25,000 nucleotides of DNA, taken from positions 459,552 to 484,551 of the forward strand of contig NW_005434613.1 of NCBI RefSeq assembly GCF_000315625.1. The letters run 5' to 3'. The notes under the pieces are model-generated. The model was not told where the DNA came from and did not search any database. It saw nothing but the letters and a program-made list of their open reading frames with translations. Shown here piece by piece: positions 9,654-19,549 of the stretch. The stretch's first letter is position 1. Every line of letters begins with the position of its first letter. Made by a program: the position numbers and the translations under genes. This stretch comes from Guillardia theta CCMP2712. Taxonomy: Eukaryota; Cryptophyceae; Pyrenomonadales; Geminigeraceae.

Positions 9654-10625
9654 TCATTCCAAAGCTGGCAAGCTCTTGATAGAATCTGTCACACTTGAAA
9701 TCACCTGCTCCTCCTCGTGAACAAGTTGTTCTTCGTCATCCTGTTGGGTCTCCCTGAAGTTATCGATTCTTCTGGAACGAGCGGCACCCAAGTCCACCAG
9801 CGTCATCCACAGGTTCGGCACGATCCTCATCAGGTTGGTCGAGTCGTCGTAGGCGAGCTTGAGGAGCACGACGTCACCCGCAGCAAGCACATCAGCTTGA
9901 CGATGACACTGATCCATCGCCTCCTTCTCTGGAACTCCGCCTTGGATCAGCTTGCTCAGCTTGATGACGGACATCTCACCGAAGCAGAACCCAGCACTCA
10001 AAAGATCCACAGCGTGCCCGTCCACTTCACAGACACACTCACCGGAGGCAACCCAGTAAATGTCTTTCCCCACAGTCCCATGCTGCACGATGAGGTCGCC
10101 TTCATGAAACCTCTCCACCTGCAGCTTCTTTGCTATTGCCTTGATACATGACTCATGTACGTGCCTTGCCTTTACCAATGGCGACTGAACCAGCACAGCC
10201 ATCTTCTCTGACAACGCCATCTCCTCAGCATCACTCAAACCCTTTTCCTCAACCATACAAGACCTCGAAGCACAAGATCCTTCCTTCATCTCCAACTTTG
10301 CATGGGCACCTGCAGCCACTGTCGTAGCAGGTTCTTGCATCCTTGCTTTCACAGCCATGATGTTGTGCATACATTCTGCTCCGTCACTCTCGATCATCAC
10401 TCTCTTGGCCTGGGGGATGAAACTTATCCTTTCTCGTGAATTTGTTGTATCGAGCTTCTTCATCCAAGCTGATTGCAATTCATTAAGGGGGAAACATCGT
10501 CGGCGCGCGGTTGGGTTTGACCGAATGAGAGTCGACGCGTTGGCAAGTCGCTGTAAAGCTAGTTTGGCGGTAGGAGACAGCTCCGAGGGATAACTATCTT
10601 CAGAAGACTGTGCTATGTCTTCCAT
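9654..10625 (-). CDS. Cyclic-nucleotide-binding-domain protein, 323 aa, intronless
   Basis: One uninterrupted reading frame. Residues 1-140 are Ser/Ala/Glu/Lys-rich with no recognised domain. A cNMP-binding fold spans about 145-290: helix, then F-H-E-G-D-L-I-V-Q-H-G, D-I-Y-W-V-A-S-G-E-C, and a phosphate-binding-cassette-like F-C-F-G-E-M-S-V-I at ~213-221. The usual P-R-A-A-T is represented by H-R-Q-A-D-V about 22 residues later, so the cassette Glu and Arg seem present but separated by an insertion. It has no kinase, channel or TM segment, so it could be a regulatory subunit or a stand-alone sensor. I start at the M followed by E-D-I-A-Q; an in-frame M 22 codons upstream lies within a 22-bp tandem duplication and is less likely. 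The acidic C-terminal tail is probably disordered. It is the only intronless gene in the window. Confidence 0.75.
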   Translation of the reverse strand: MEDIAQSSEDSYPSELSPTAKLALQRLANASTLIRSNPTARRRCFPLNELQSAWMKKLDTTNSRERISFIPQAKRVMIESDGAECMHNIMAVKARMQEPATTVAAGAHAKLEMKEGSCASRSCMVEEKGLSDAEEMALSEKMAVLVQSPLVKARHVHESCIKAIAKKLQVERFHEGDLIVQHGTVGKDIYWVASGECVCEVDGHAVDLLSAGFCFGEMSVIKLSKLIQGGVPEKEAMDQCHRQADVLAAGDVVLLKLAYDDSTNLMRIVPNLWMTLVDLGAARSRRIDNFRETQQDDEEQLVHEEEQVISSVTDSIKSLPALE

Positions 10626-10647
10626 GATGAAGGAAGGATGGATACAA

Positions 10648-10691
10648 TCCACTGATGGCGAAGATACACTCCACTGATGGCGAAGATACAC
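10648..10691. repeat. 22-bp tandem duplication just 5' of the cNMP-binding gene
   Basis: TCCACTGATGGCGAAGATAC plus AC occurs twice head to tail (10648-10669, 10670-10691), 23 bp upstream of the proposed ATG at 10625. It lies in the probable 5' UTR or promoter of the minus-strand gene. Confidence 0.9.
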
Positions 10692-12406
10692 CCAAAAGCT
10701 GGATCAACAATGAAATACCGTCCTGTTCAGTCTTCCTTCCCTCGTGTTGTCCTCAATATTCCTTCAACCTTGCTTCTTGCTGTCTTGAACGCTATCCTGT
10801 CCTCTCACGTATATCTACACTTCCCTGGCTCCCTTCCGTTCTATCCTGTGCTCGCCCTTAGGGGCAAACTCTTTGGGAACATTTCTGGTTTGGGGGTGGG
10901 GTGTTTATTTGGGGGTAGAGGGTAGTGTCATATGTGAAACAGTGGGGTGAATAATAGTATAGTGGACGGGTGATTGGGGAGAATCTGTAAGGGGGGTGGG
11001 TGGTTTAACTAAAAGCCGGGGTGAGCGATTGATGAAATTTGAGTGAGAGCGAGTGGAAAAGGTTTCGGTGGGGTGTATCGATCAAAGGGGGGGTTCGTTG
11101 ATACTAGGGTAGAGAATCAGAGTACAATGTGTGGGTGATCCGTGGTTAAAAGTAGGGTGTGGGTAGTTGTCCGGATGAACCACTCAGGGGGTAGGGTGAC
11201 TGCGATCAAGTGGTTATGTAGTAAATTTGAAGGGGTCTGGGTGGCATCCGTGCCGGGAAGAGAGTGTAACACATGGGCCAGCAACAATCAGCAAGGGTGG
11301 GTGGGGTAGTTGTGAGCCGGTGAAAAGGGAAGAGTAGGGGTAGTGAACCCTTCGAAAGGGGAATCTTGAGCTAGGGGTGGAAGAATCTAAAACATTTTAT
11401 GGGAGTTACACATGACTTACCAGTCAAATGACCGGGTGGTAGGAAGATCACCAGTTGAAGGGTACATGATACTGTAAGGATCCAGGGGCAATGATGCCAA
11501 GAAAGAGAGGGGGTGGGGTGGAGGGTGGCATCCGGACGCCTTTACAAATAGGTTTTTGATTTCGCAGTACCTTACGACTGCGAGGAAACAGTCGGGTATA
11601 GAGGGGGACGGGGTGGTAGAAATTTATCAGACCTCCTCCCCAGTTTGTACCCCCAGAAGCCCTAGGGGTGGCCCTTGAAACCACCGGTCCTTGTAAAAGT
11701 CTCTTTTTTTTTGGGAATAAGCTGCATACTTGTCAGCCATTGTTATGCAGATACACGCGAGATCCTATAATTATACTATAAACTATATAATTATGTATAT
11801 TTGTCATAATATTATGTCCAACGTCATATCTAGCCTCGGCCCCCCACTCCTTGAAATATAAAAGTATTTTTACTTGGCACGTCCTGCCGGTACCGATAGC
11901 GCAAACATGTACTACCACAAATACAATTACAGTACAGAGAATCTGCTATTTGTATTATCCTCTTCTGTTCCCAGTACCAATATTATGTACCGTGGTACTG
12001 TGCTCATCAAATCGTATAGTTTTTGGTACGGGCCCTCATCCACCTGCCAGTGGACAGATTCCACCCCCGTGCCCAGTGGATCACGCCGGGTCATGATTAT
12101 GAAAGTATCTCACTGTCTTTGACTTCTGTCTGTGCCATTGGGGCTGACGACTTCTCTGTTACTCAACTCAACGCTAACAAGTTACCAATCAGAACGAGGA
12201 CAACTTGCCAGGACTCGGGAGAGTCGAGGAGGCTTGACGGAGGCCTCACTGTCCGATTACACACGCAACTGTACGGCGGGAAGACTCTCGGATAAGAGAG
12301 AGAGCCAACCTTGACAAGGGCTATGCGCCACGGATAGTGAGGGGTCAGTCGTACTAAACAAGAGGGCCCTTACGGTCACATTCAGTTCACTACTGCGGCC
12401 AGTAGC
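10692..12406. other. Intergenic region, G-rich then AT-rich
   Basis: No supportable gene. About 10860-11540 is strongly G-rich on the plus strand with many GGGGTGG and GGGTGGG runs. About 11700-11900 is AT-rich (for example TATAATTATACTATAAAC). About 11980-12400 is mixed and contains the dispersed repeat at 12181. Short open frames here lack codon structure or domains. It lies 3' of the MORN gene and 5' of the cNMP-binding gene. Confidence 0.6.
12181..12232 (+). repeat. Dispersed repeat, copy B (related to 6831-6880)
   Basis: Same ordered blocks as the copy at 6831 (GTTA..ATCAG, AGGACAAC, CCAGGAC, GGGAGAGTCGAGGA), with an inserted TTG and several substitutions. The inverted-repeat right arm of copy A is not evident here, so this may be a decayed or partial copy. 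Confidence 0.5.
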
Positions 12407-14118
12407 TCAGAAATAATCTCTCCATGTTCGCACAGGCAGCCCTCTCATAAACTTCCCCTTCCACAGCAGCCTTCCCTTCTCGTCCCACATGCTCCCCTCT
12501 CCCTCCATCCTCCCTTCCTTCCACCCGCCCTTGTACGCCGCCTGCCCGGACTTGTAGAAGAGAACACCCGACCCATCGAACTGCAGGCGGAGGAAGCTGC
12601 CCCAGTAGAGGAGGTGGGAGGAGAAGGGATAGCTCATGACGTCCTCATACTTCCTTGGCATAGACTGCGGGCAAGGGGTCAGGAAAGCGGAAAGGAGGTG
12701 GGGGGAAGGACGGAGGAGAAAAAGAGTGTCTGAAAGTAGGAGGAAGAAAAACGAGCCAGAAGAGGATGATGATGATGATGATGACAAGCACGACTGCAAT
12801 GACGATGGCGATGGTGGTGGTGGTGGTGATGCTTAGGAAAGCACAAACATGACAAGGATGATGACGATGCTGACCAGGAGGGGGAGGGTAAGGGATGGGA
12901 TGGGGATGACGTGGGGGGGACAAGGACCTCGACACGACGGAGTTGATGGAGGAGGTTCCGGGCGTCGGAGCATTTTGGGTCTTTCTCCATGAAGACCTGA
13001 GAGCAGGAGGAAGGGAGAGGAGGGACTTCAGTCTGCACCTTGACGCGTTTTGCAAGGGTCAGGAGCTTCTTCATGCGCAGCAAGTTCTTGTGAGTCTGCG
13101 AGGATAGCGCTGCTTGTGGGATCTCGGTCTGAAGGGCCTGCGGTGCTGTTGAGCCACTGTGGAGATGGAAACAGGGAGCTGGGGAGGTTGAGAAGGAAGG
13201 AGGAAGGAGCCATTAGGGAAGGAAAGGAGGGGTGAGAAGGGGAAGGAAAGTAGCAGTGTGTGGAACATACAAGGCGGAGAACGAGGATGAAGAAATGCAG
13301 GAGGAAGCGGTAGAGGTGAAGTAGGATGAAACGGCGTGATGGAGAGGAGAAGAAAGTGGAAGGGACATCCATGTTACCTGAAGTGCGCTATCATGGTGAA
13401 GAGGAGTGAATTCAATGCCGTTCTTTTCCTCTTGTTTGCTGCGCTGACGCATCAACGCCGTTGCGATGCCCACGGGCAGGGCGAGAAAGTTCGACTTGTC
13501 GAGCTTTGCTTGCGAAGATGCTGACAAAGCATTCCAGTGAGGAGATGCATAGCAAGGAATAGGAAAATGAAAAGGAGGAAGTGGAGGAGGAGGAGGAGGA
13601 TCAGCTTTGGAAGACAACCATGCCCAGGGCGGGAAGGACGAAGGAGCAGGAGGTGTATGGAGAGGAGAGCAGAAAGAGCATCTTGTTGAGGGGGTACCAC
13701 CTGACTTGATCCCAGCAGGAGGGTGTTGCCCGGGAGGAAGAGTCCAGTGGAAGGAGGAGGGGACGGACATTCCCGGTCCGGGAAGCACACCTCTCTTCTG
13801 TGACCAGCGACCCAGCACTGCTCTCCCTCCATTGCTGCGCCTTCCTCCTCCCATCCAAGTCTCCACGGAGTTGCGGGAGGTGTCCAACCCGTGGAGGACT
13901 TTAGCTTGTCCAAGAGCAGCAGCAAACTTTGAGTTGGATAGCATCACGAAATGATCTACCACTATCCCGATCAGCACAATGGCTGCAATGAGCCAGACAA
14001 AGGAAGAGCGGAGGATTCGGAGGAAGAGAGGAGGAGGGCAGCATCTGACAAGCTTCTTCTGATCGTTGCTCGGTGCCTCTACGTCGGCATGCGCCCAGGT
14101 AGCTTCGAACTTTTGCAT
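12407..14118 (-). CDS. Membrane-anchored MORN-repeat protein, ~328 aa
   Basis: Exons (minus): 14118-13701, 13520-13378, 13137-13039, 12996-12928, 12664-12407; total 987 nt, stop at 12407-12409. A hydrophobic helix at about residues 39-61 (S-F-V-W-L-I-A-A-I-V-L-I-G-I-V-V) follows a short basic segment, as in a signal anchor. The middle is polar with predicted helices (S-Q-A-K-L-D-K...; K-N-L-L-R-M-K-K-L-L). The C-terminal ~65 residues have MORN-type repeats: Y-K-G-G-W-K-E-G-R-M-E-G-E-G and W-K-G-K-F-M-R-G, preceded by a weaker Y-W-G-S-F repeat. MORN repeats commonly bind membranes or act as scaffolds; no catalytic domain is attached. The 180-bp intron 13700-13521 is a multiple of three and stays open, but it is Pro/Ser-coding pyrimidine filler and is best spliced out. 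The exact start is less certain than the C-terminus. Confidence 0.65.
12762..12832. repeat. GAT/GGT microsatellite in a MORN-gene intron
   Basis: (GAT)n followed by (GGT)n-like sequence within intron 12927-12665. On the coding strand it reads as ATC/ACC repeats. The intron also has purine-rich flanks. Confidence 0.85.
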
Positions 14119-14865
14119 TGCACAGGGACGGTCAGTCCTCTACGCAGTGACGTGCCATGCCCTGTAAGGATGCGCTTAGGATAGAGGAGGATCAAGAGGA
14201 GAGGAGACTCTTGCAGGCTCAGGCACGAGGCAGGAAATGGAGATACGATGGTTGAACGAGAGGGGAGGAGGGGGGGGGGGGGAGGAGGGAGGGAGCGAGG
14301 GAGGGAGGGAGGGAGGGAGGGAGGCAGGGAGAGAAATGCTCAGTTAGGAAAAGGATCTAAGAGGGCGAGGAAGCCCGCATCAGAGAATTTCTGGATAGGG
14401 TTGGGTACTTCAAGTACGGGTACATTTATGGGCAAATAATGGGGTACTCACAACATGGTAGTGGGTAGTGAAGAGGATGGGTGGTACGGCTATTTCGGCG
14501 TTTCATGGCTCAAGAGCCTGAAGGCTGGACTGGAAGGGAGGAGGAGAGCAAGAGGAGCGATAGCAGGAGTTGAGACTCGCGACGATGAGGACGAGGATGA
14601 TGATGATGATGAGGATGATGGCGATGATGCTGAGGATGAGGGTAATTTCGAACTACGAAGGTGGAAGTAGGGGATACATGTACAGCAGGACGGCAGGTAG
14701 GCGAGATTGATATCTATCTACATGGGTAGCTTGAGAGCTTGAGATGAGATCTATCATGGAAGATTGATAATATTCCAGCATATGAATGTGGTCCTGACAT
14801 GGTTCCTTTCGCATTCAGCAGGAACAAAGAGCAGGACATGGTGCGGTGAGATCCTTCCGACGACG
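14119..14865. other. Divergent intergenic region with purine-rich repeats
   Basis: This lies between the divergently transcribed MORN (-) and TM-protein (+) genes. It contains a G-run with GGGA repeats (14261-14330), GGGTAC-type sequence at about 14400-14470, and a GAT/GAG microsatellite (14581-14640). Open frames here are only the repeats. Both promoters should lie inside, but no core element was convincing. Confidence 0.6.
14261..14330 (+). repeat. G-run and GGGA microsatellite
   Basis: A run of about 12 G followed by GGAGGGAGGGAGCGAGGGAG and further (GGGA)n. It is purine-only over about 65 bases and could form a G-quadruplex. Confidence 0.9.
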
Positions 14866-17160
14866 ATGGAAACGATGGTATCGCACAGGAGGTGCAACGA
14901 AGAAGTTTCCATGGAGACGCGAGCATCCGCTCATCGGTATCTACAACATCCTCACGATCTTCCTGTTGTGAAGTGTGTCTGCAGTCGTGTCGCAAGGCTT
15001 GTTGGAGCAGGATGTAGTTTGGTCGCCCTGGTGGTTGGGCTGCTGTTGACAGCTGGCGATCTATCAAGCAGCCATGCTGTCAGTCGTCATAGGGACGCGC
15101 TGCTACAGAAGCTCAGCCCCAGTGCTCACCTTGCTCCTGCTGCGCTCGCCGCCGAACAGCTATGGAGGACGACCATTGGACGTTTTTTCGACGGGCAACT
15201 GCACCCTCCTCCTCCTTCCAAGGCCAAGAGCTATAGGAAGGAGACGAAGCATGATGAAGACCAGGATGATGTACAGACAGCGCTTGAGGAAGCGTATTCG
15301 CCGTCTGAAGATCATGATCCTCACGGAATGCTTCTTCCTTCTGCTGCAGCCGAGCAGAGCAGGTGGGAGCAGCAGGTGCTGTCGATGCAGCGGGCTCAGC
15401 TCAAAGACAACAGCGACATCATGCGGAACGTCGTCCTCCTGCATGCCTCGAAGAAGGGTCGCGCTGGAGCAGAGAAGAAGGGAGGGAGTGCGGAGGTGAA
15501 GCGCTCCGAAGCAGCGACAGGAGCAGGAGCAGCTCGACAGGTTTCATTCAAGCTGGTGAAGCTGGTTGGAGCAAGGCTGACAGGGGTGACGGTGGTTCAG
15601 GCTGACATCAAGAAGCTGGAGGCCAAGGCAAGAGTGGAGGCGCTGGCGAAGGTTCACTCTCAAGCAGGAGGAAGCGATACTGTAGGGAGTTGAAATGTTG
15701 TGACGTCAGCATTGATCGGCGTCTTACAGGCCCCCGCCCAGCACAAGAAGGCGATCGGTTCTAACAAGGTGTGTAGAGACTCTAAGAGGTGCTCGACCTG
15801 ACTGAAGCCTCTGCAGGAAGGGGCAAACGATGCTCATCATGCAGCAAGCAGCGAGCATGTTGCTGCTAAGATCGAGGCCAAGTCGAAGACGTCGAAACAG
15901 AGCTTGACACGTGCCGCTGTGAAAACTGTATTGAAGAAAGTTTCGCCACCTGCTCCTGCTGCCAGCAGCATCGCAGGGTCATCGGACTCGGACAGCCGTG
16001 CTTTCGTGAGTGTCTTGGTCCTTTGAGGGCTGACAAGCAAGTAACACAACACTTGCCTCCCCAGCTCTCTGGTTTCTTCGACACTCTTGCTCGCAGAGAT
16101 GAGGAGAAACACGTCCTGCATCTCTCAAAGTACCCTCGCGTTCAGTAAGTCCTCCTCCTCCTCCTCATACTGCTCCTCCTGTTCGTCATATTGCTCCTCC
16201 TCCTCCTCCTCCTCCTCATACTGCTCCTCCTGTTCGTCATATTGCTCCTCCTCCTCCTCCTCCTCCTCCTCTTCCCCGTACTGCTCCCATCAAACTCTGA
16301 CACCCGTTTAGCACTGTTGCTCAGTTCCTCCCGGCTCAGATTGCTCCCCCTCGTCCTCCATCCTCTGCGTTGAAGCAGATGGAAACCGAAGTGTCATGGC
16401 TCAGAAAACGGTAAAAGTCTGAAAAGAAAGGAGGAGGAGGAGGGGGAGAGGAAGAGGGAGAGGAGGGGAAGGAGGAGGATCATGACGATGATATCAGGGT
16501 GGAGGCCTTGCAAGACGCGTTGATCTCTGAGCACAAGGATCTTCACATTCAACAGCAAAAAGTTTCTGAGCCGACGAAGACAGTGAAGCCTGCACATAAC
16601 GTCTCCCTTCCTCCCGCCCGCAAGGCCAAGTCGCAAGGAGGTTCGAAGTGTCAGGAGGTGGGAGGCTTCCTAACGGGATCTGAACCAGCGCGGCTGCTTG
16701 TGATGAAGTCTCCTCCTCCCATGGGCTGCCCCATCTTTCCTGCCCCCGGCGAGGCTCTTCCTGCCAAGTGCTACCAGGTGAGGGAGGAGAGAGGAGAGAG
16801 GAGGGAGAAGATAGAGAGGAGCAGGAAAAGGGAGATGGAGGAGGGAGGAGGGAGGAAGGAGAAGAATGCGGTTCTGAATTCTTGTCCTCCTCCAGTCGAT
16901 TGCCGGCAGCGAAGTGCTCAAGAGGTCCTCCTCGCAGATGACTGTGAAGTTGAGCAGGTAGAGGAGGGGAGGGAGGAGAAGGGAAGAGAGGGACGGGGAG
17001 GAGGGAAGGTGAGAGGAGGGAGGTGGGGAGGGGGGAAAAGGGATGGCAGGGGGGAGGAGATGGTGATAAATTCTGCAGATGTGCGGATGGATCGGTTCGT
17101 TTTCAGTGTCCGGGCAAGCAGGAGAGCTCGTATGATAGTTTTTGTGAATACGATTGTTGA
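14866..17160 (+). CDS. Unrecognised single-TM, Lys/Ala-rich protein, ~538 aa
   Basis: Function unknown. Exons: 14866-15651, 15730-15768, 15817-16005, 16065-16144, 16312-16410, 16498-16777, 16896-16957, 17079-17160 (TGA at 17158-17160); total 1617 nt, all introns GT-AG. One hydrophobic helix at about 41-64 (L-V-G-A-G-C-S-L-V-A-L-V-V-G-L-L-L) suggests a type II or signal-anchored protein. The rest is hydrophilic, with acidic/His stretches (D-E-D-Q-D-D-V-Q), then Lys/Ala-rich helices (A-A-K-I-E-A-K-S-K-T-S-K), a Pro-rich segment (I-A-P-P-R-P-P-S-S), and a Cys-containing end (R-F-Q-C-P-G...F-C-E-Y-D-C). No catalytic or binding domain recognised. ATG 14866 was chosen because the sequence before it contains a good acceptor-like TTTCGCATTCAG; in-frame ATGs at 14764 and 14782 are alternatives. 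Introns 16145-16311 and 16778-16895 are repeat-filled. Confidence 0.6.
16146..16276 (+). repeat. TCC/TCA microsatellite with an internal ~48-bp duplication
   Basis: CTC-rich repeats in intron 16145-16311. A block containing CATACTGCTCCTCCTGTTCG occurs twice, and a third partial form follows. The tract provides an extended pyrimidine-rich stretch before the acceptor at 16311. Confidence 0.85.
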
Positions 17161-17385
17161 GGAATTTCAGTGATGACTCTATTGCTGTTGCTGTCCCTTG
17201 CCAAGGGCCCCACTGACTTGAGAGATTTCTCTTCAAGTCTCCTTGACGTCGTGAGGGAACACACGATACAGAAGAGACGGTTTGTTGAAAATGGGAGGAG
17301 GAAAGAGGGGGGAGGGGGGGGGGGGGGGGCGGAGGGTAAGTTCGAATCAATTGGATGACATTCGAGGAATTTCACGTGTCTGGTG
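17161..17385. other. Short region between convergent genes
   Basis: Separates the stop of the TM-protein gene (17160) from the stop of the WD40 gene (17386), so it holds both 3' ends. It contains a G-run at about 17310-17329 (about 14 G plus a second G cluster). No poly(A) signal was assigned. Confidence 0.6.
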
Positions 17386-19549
17386 TTAAGCTGTGAGGTC
17401 CAACGTGTCTTGCCAGCGACAAGTGAAGGAGCGTCTCAGCTCGTCGGTCATGCTAAGTAGAAGCCCCAGCCCTCCTTCCAACTCCTCACGTTCCACTCCT
17501 GCATCTGACCTGAAGCCCAACAGATCAGAAGACATGAAGCAGACGAAAAGGATGGTGTTGGTGTTGTTGTTGTTGATGATGATGATGATGATGATGAGGA
17601 GGAGGAGGAGGAGGAAAGGGAGAAAGGAGAAGGGGGAGGAGAGGACGATGAAGGTGTGTAAGAGCGTCGATGAGATCTGGATGAGTTTCCTGACCATCTG
17701 ATCTCCCGCAGTACATGAAAGTCTCATGGTAGTCTTTGTCGACAAACTTCATCATCTCCGTCAGGAATGAAGAGGAGGGAGAAAGGAGAGGAGAGGGAGG
17801 GAGGGAGGGGAGGGAGGGGAGGGAGGGGAGGGAGGGAGCAGAGAGGTGAAGGGAGGTGCAAGAGAACGTACCTCCTGCAAGAACAGGACCATCGGCCTCA
17901 CATCTGATCTGCTTCAACATCAGGAAGGGTTAGGAAGACGTGTGCCACCGTCACAGGGCACCTGATAGGAGGACCAGAATCGTCCTCAAGGTCGAGACAG
18001 AGCTGTCGTTGTACCTCCATTCTGCCGACATCCACGAGCAGCAAGCACTGAGATACGATGAACGCACAGCAGGGGAGAGGAGACGGGCTCGTACCCCCGT
18101 CGCTCCGCAGCAGAGGAGGGGTCGACCTAGCGTGCGAGGGTTGGGCACGAACTCGAGGGAGTGTAGAGTTCGGTTAAGATGGAGATCCTGGGAAGGTGTC
18201 AGAGAGCAGCAGACTAAACTCGTTCCTCTTACTTTGATTCTTGACCAAGTTGTCATGTTGTAGAAGACAAGCTTGTTCCTGTCCGCCCCAACGCATCTTC
18301 AACAAGCCCGTCACGACTCTCTCCTTTTCGTTGCAGACCACATACAGGATGTCATCGGAGCACGTCAGGTGCGATATCTCCGCACTTGCATCTTGCACTA
18401 CGACCCGAGAGACCATCGCGTCCACGTCAATGCAGTGAACCTGTTCCTCCTCTCAGCCACACGCAGCAGTAGCGGCACGAGACCTGGCTCCCCACACTAG
18501 CCACCAGGCACTCCTGCTGCCTGACCCGAGCAAGCTGCATGCAGCTGATGGGCGACAAAGTGACTGCACAAGCAGTGAGGGGGCGGCAGAGGCGGCAAGG
18601 AGCTTGCCAGCAGCTTCTTCTAGCAGGTCCTCCCCTCCTTGTCTCTCCCCTGACTTCACCCGCCATCGCTTGATGCTGCCGTCGGATGAGGCCGTGAAGA
18701 ACCGGCTGCTTCCCTGCTGCCGCACCATTCCCGTCACTCGCCCGGCGTGAGCTTGAAGTTTCTGAGAGATGAGACGAGGAATGGTCAAGCGAGAGCAGAG
18801 GGAGGGAGGGGCGATGAGGGTGAGGAAGAAGTACGCGAGGAGGGAGGGGAAGGGAGGAGGAGAGGAGGAGAGGAGGAGAGGAGGAGAGGAGGAGAGGAGG
18901 AGAGGAGGAGATCTACCTTGCGACATCGCGATGTCTTGATGGACCATACCTTCATCTCACCACTGGAAGACACGCTGACAAGCATATCCTCGATCGCCTA
19001 GTTTGTTGTGAACAAGCAGTCGAAACAGCAGTGAAGGCTCACCAGCAGGCCTCCAACCGGATCTCGATGCGCCTGGTACTCATGTACCTTGTCCCAACTG
19101 TGATGCATGGATTCTTCTTCCTCTTGATCTCCATCAACATGAACATCATCTTCGCTGTTTTCTTGACAACAAGTCAGTTTGCAGTCCTGGAGTTTGCGGT
19201 CCTGGGAGACGTGGGGAGTACCTGGAGTAGAGTATTCCTTGGTGCAGTAGTACGGGTACTTAGAGCGTCCTCGCTTCCACTCCATCTCTACCACCTCCCC
19301 TGTCTCCTTTCCCAGAAACAGCTGAGTGCCGTTGGCTGCCATCGCTGTCACACCAAGATTCGTTCTCCCTCCTCGCAAGCGAGGTCCCATGCACTCGCTG
19401 CCCCCTCTCCTACAGGCTCCTCCTCCTCCTCCTCCTCCTCCTCCTCCTCCTCCTCCTCCTCTCAGCACGCTGCTTCCTCCTGCTCTGTCCCAGCCTTCGG
19501 CATCCGCCGCCATAGCAAGCGCTGCCGCCACCATGGCCAGAATCCGCAT
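17386..19549 (-). CDS. WD40-repeat protein with N-terminal signal sequence, ~457 aa
   Basis: Exons (minus): 19549-19043, 18997-18917, 18761-18608, 18563-18484, 18440-18318, 18271-18233, 18187-18095, 18047-17962, 17908-17872, 17755-17695, 17498-17386; total 1374 nt, stop TAA at 17386-17388. Residues 1-17 form a short hydrophobic leader ending A-D-A. Then come L-R-G-G, a 14-residue Gly run encoded by a CCT/AGG microsatellite, and a second L-R-G-G. WD-like blades follow: G-K-E-T-G-E-V-V-E-M-E-W; V-S-S-S-G-E-M-K-V-W-S-I; A-S-S-D-G-S-I-K-R-W; C-N-E-K-E-R-L-V-F-Y-N. An acidic loop sits in the first blade. Intron 18607-18564 is GC-AG, and 18317-18272 ends AACAAG. The last intron has two workable choices (donor 17694 with acceptor 17499, or donor 17714 with acceptor 17510), changing about 3 residues. 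A WD40 protein in the secretory pathway would be atypical; it may go to an organelle reached through the ER. Confidence 0.65.
18564..18607 (-). other. GC-AG intron in the WD40 gene
   Basis: The 44-bp intron starts G|GCAAGCTCC and ends TTGTGCAG, with CCCTCAC as branch-site candidate. No GT donor gives the phase needed to enter the frame V-T-L-S-P-I-S-C-M-Q-L. It uses the same GCAAGC donor hexamer as the intron in the channel gene. Confidence 0.6.
18853..18911. repeat. AGAGGAGG 8-bp tandem repeat in a WD40 intron
   Basis: About seven units of an 8-bp purine motif within intron 18916-18762, which reads as a pyrimidine tract on the coding strand. Confidence 0.9.
19418..19461. repeat. CCT microsatellite encoding a poly-Gly tract
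   Basis: Perfect (CCT)n of about 14 units inside the first coding exon of the WD40 gene; on the minus strand it encodes 14 consecutive glycines (residues ~31-44). A splice-out reading (GTGCTG...TGTAG) breaks the frame, so the tract is read as coding and is probably length-variable. Confidence 0.8.

Noticed and set aside
13521-13700. Coding reading of the 180-bp Pro/Ser-rich segment in the MORN gene
   Set aside because: Although open, it has a good GTGGTA donor and GTCAG acceptor in matching phase, and its composition matches intron pyrimidine filler.
19200-19265. Apparent GTACCC...CCCAG intron in WD40 exon 1
   Set aside because: Its removal shifts the frame into an early stop, whereas the unspliced frame continues into the next WD blade.
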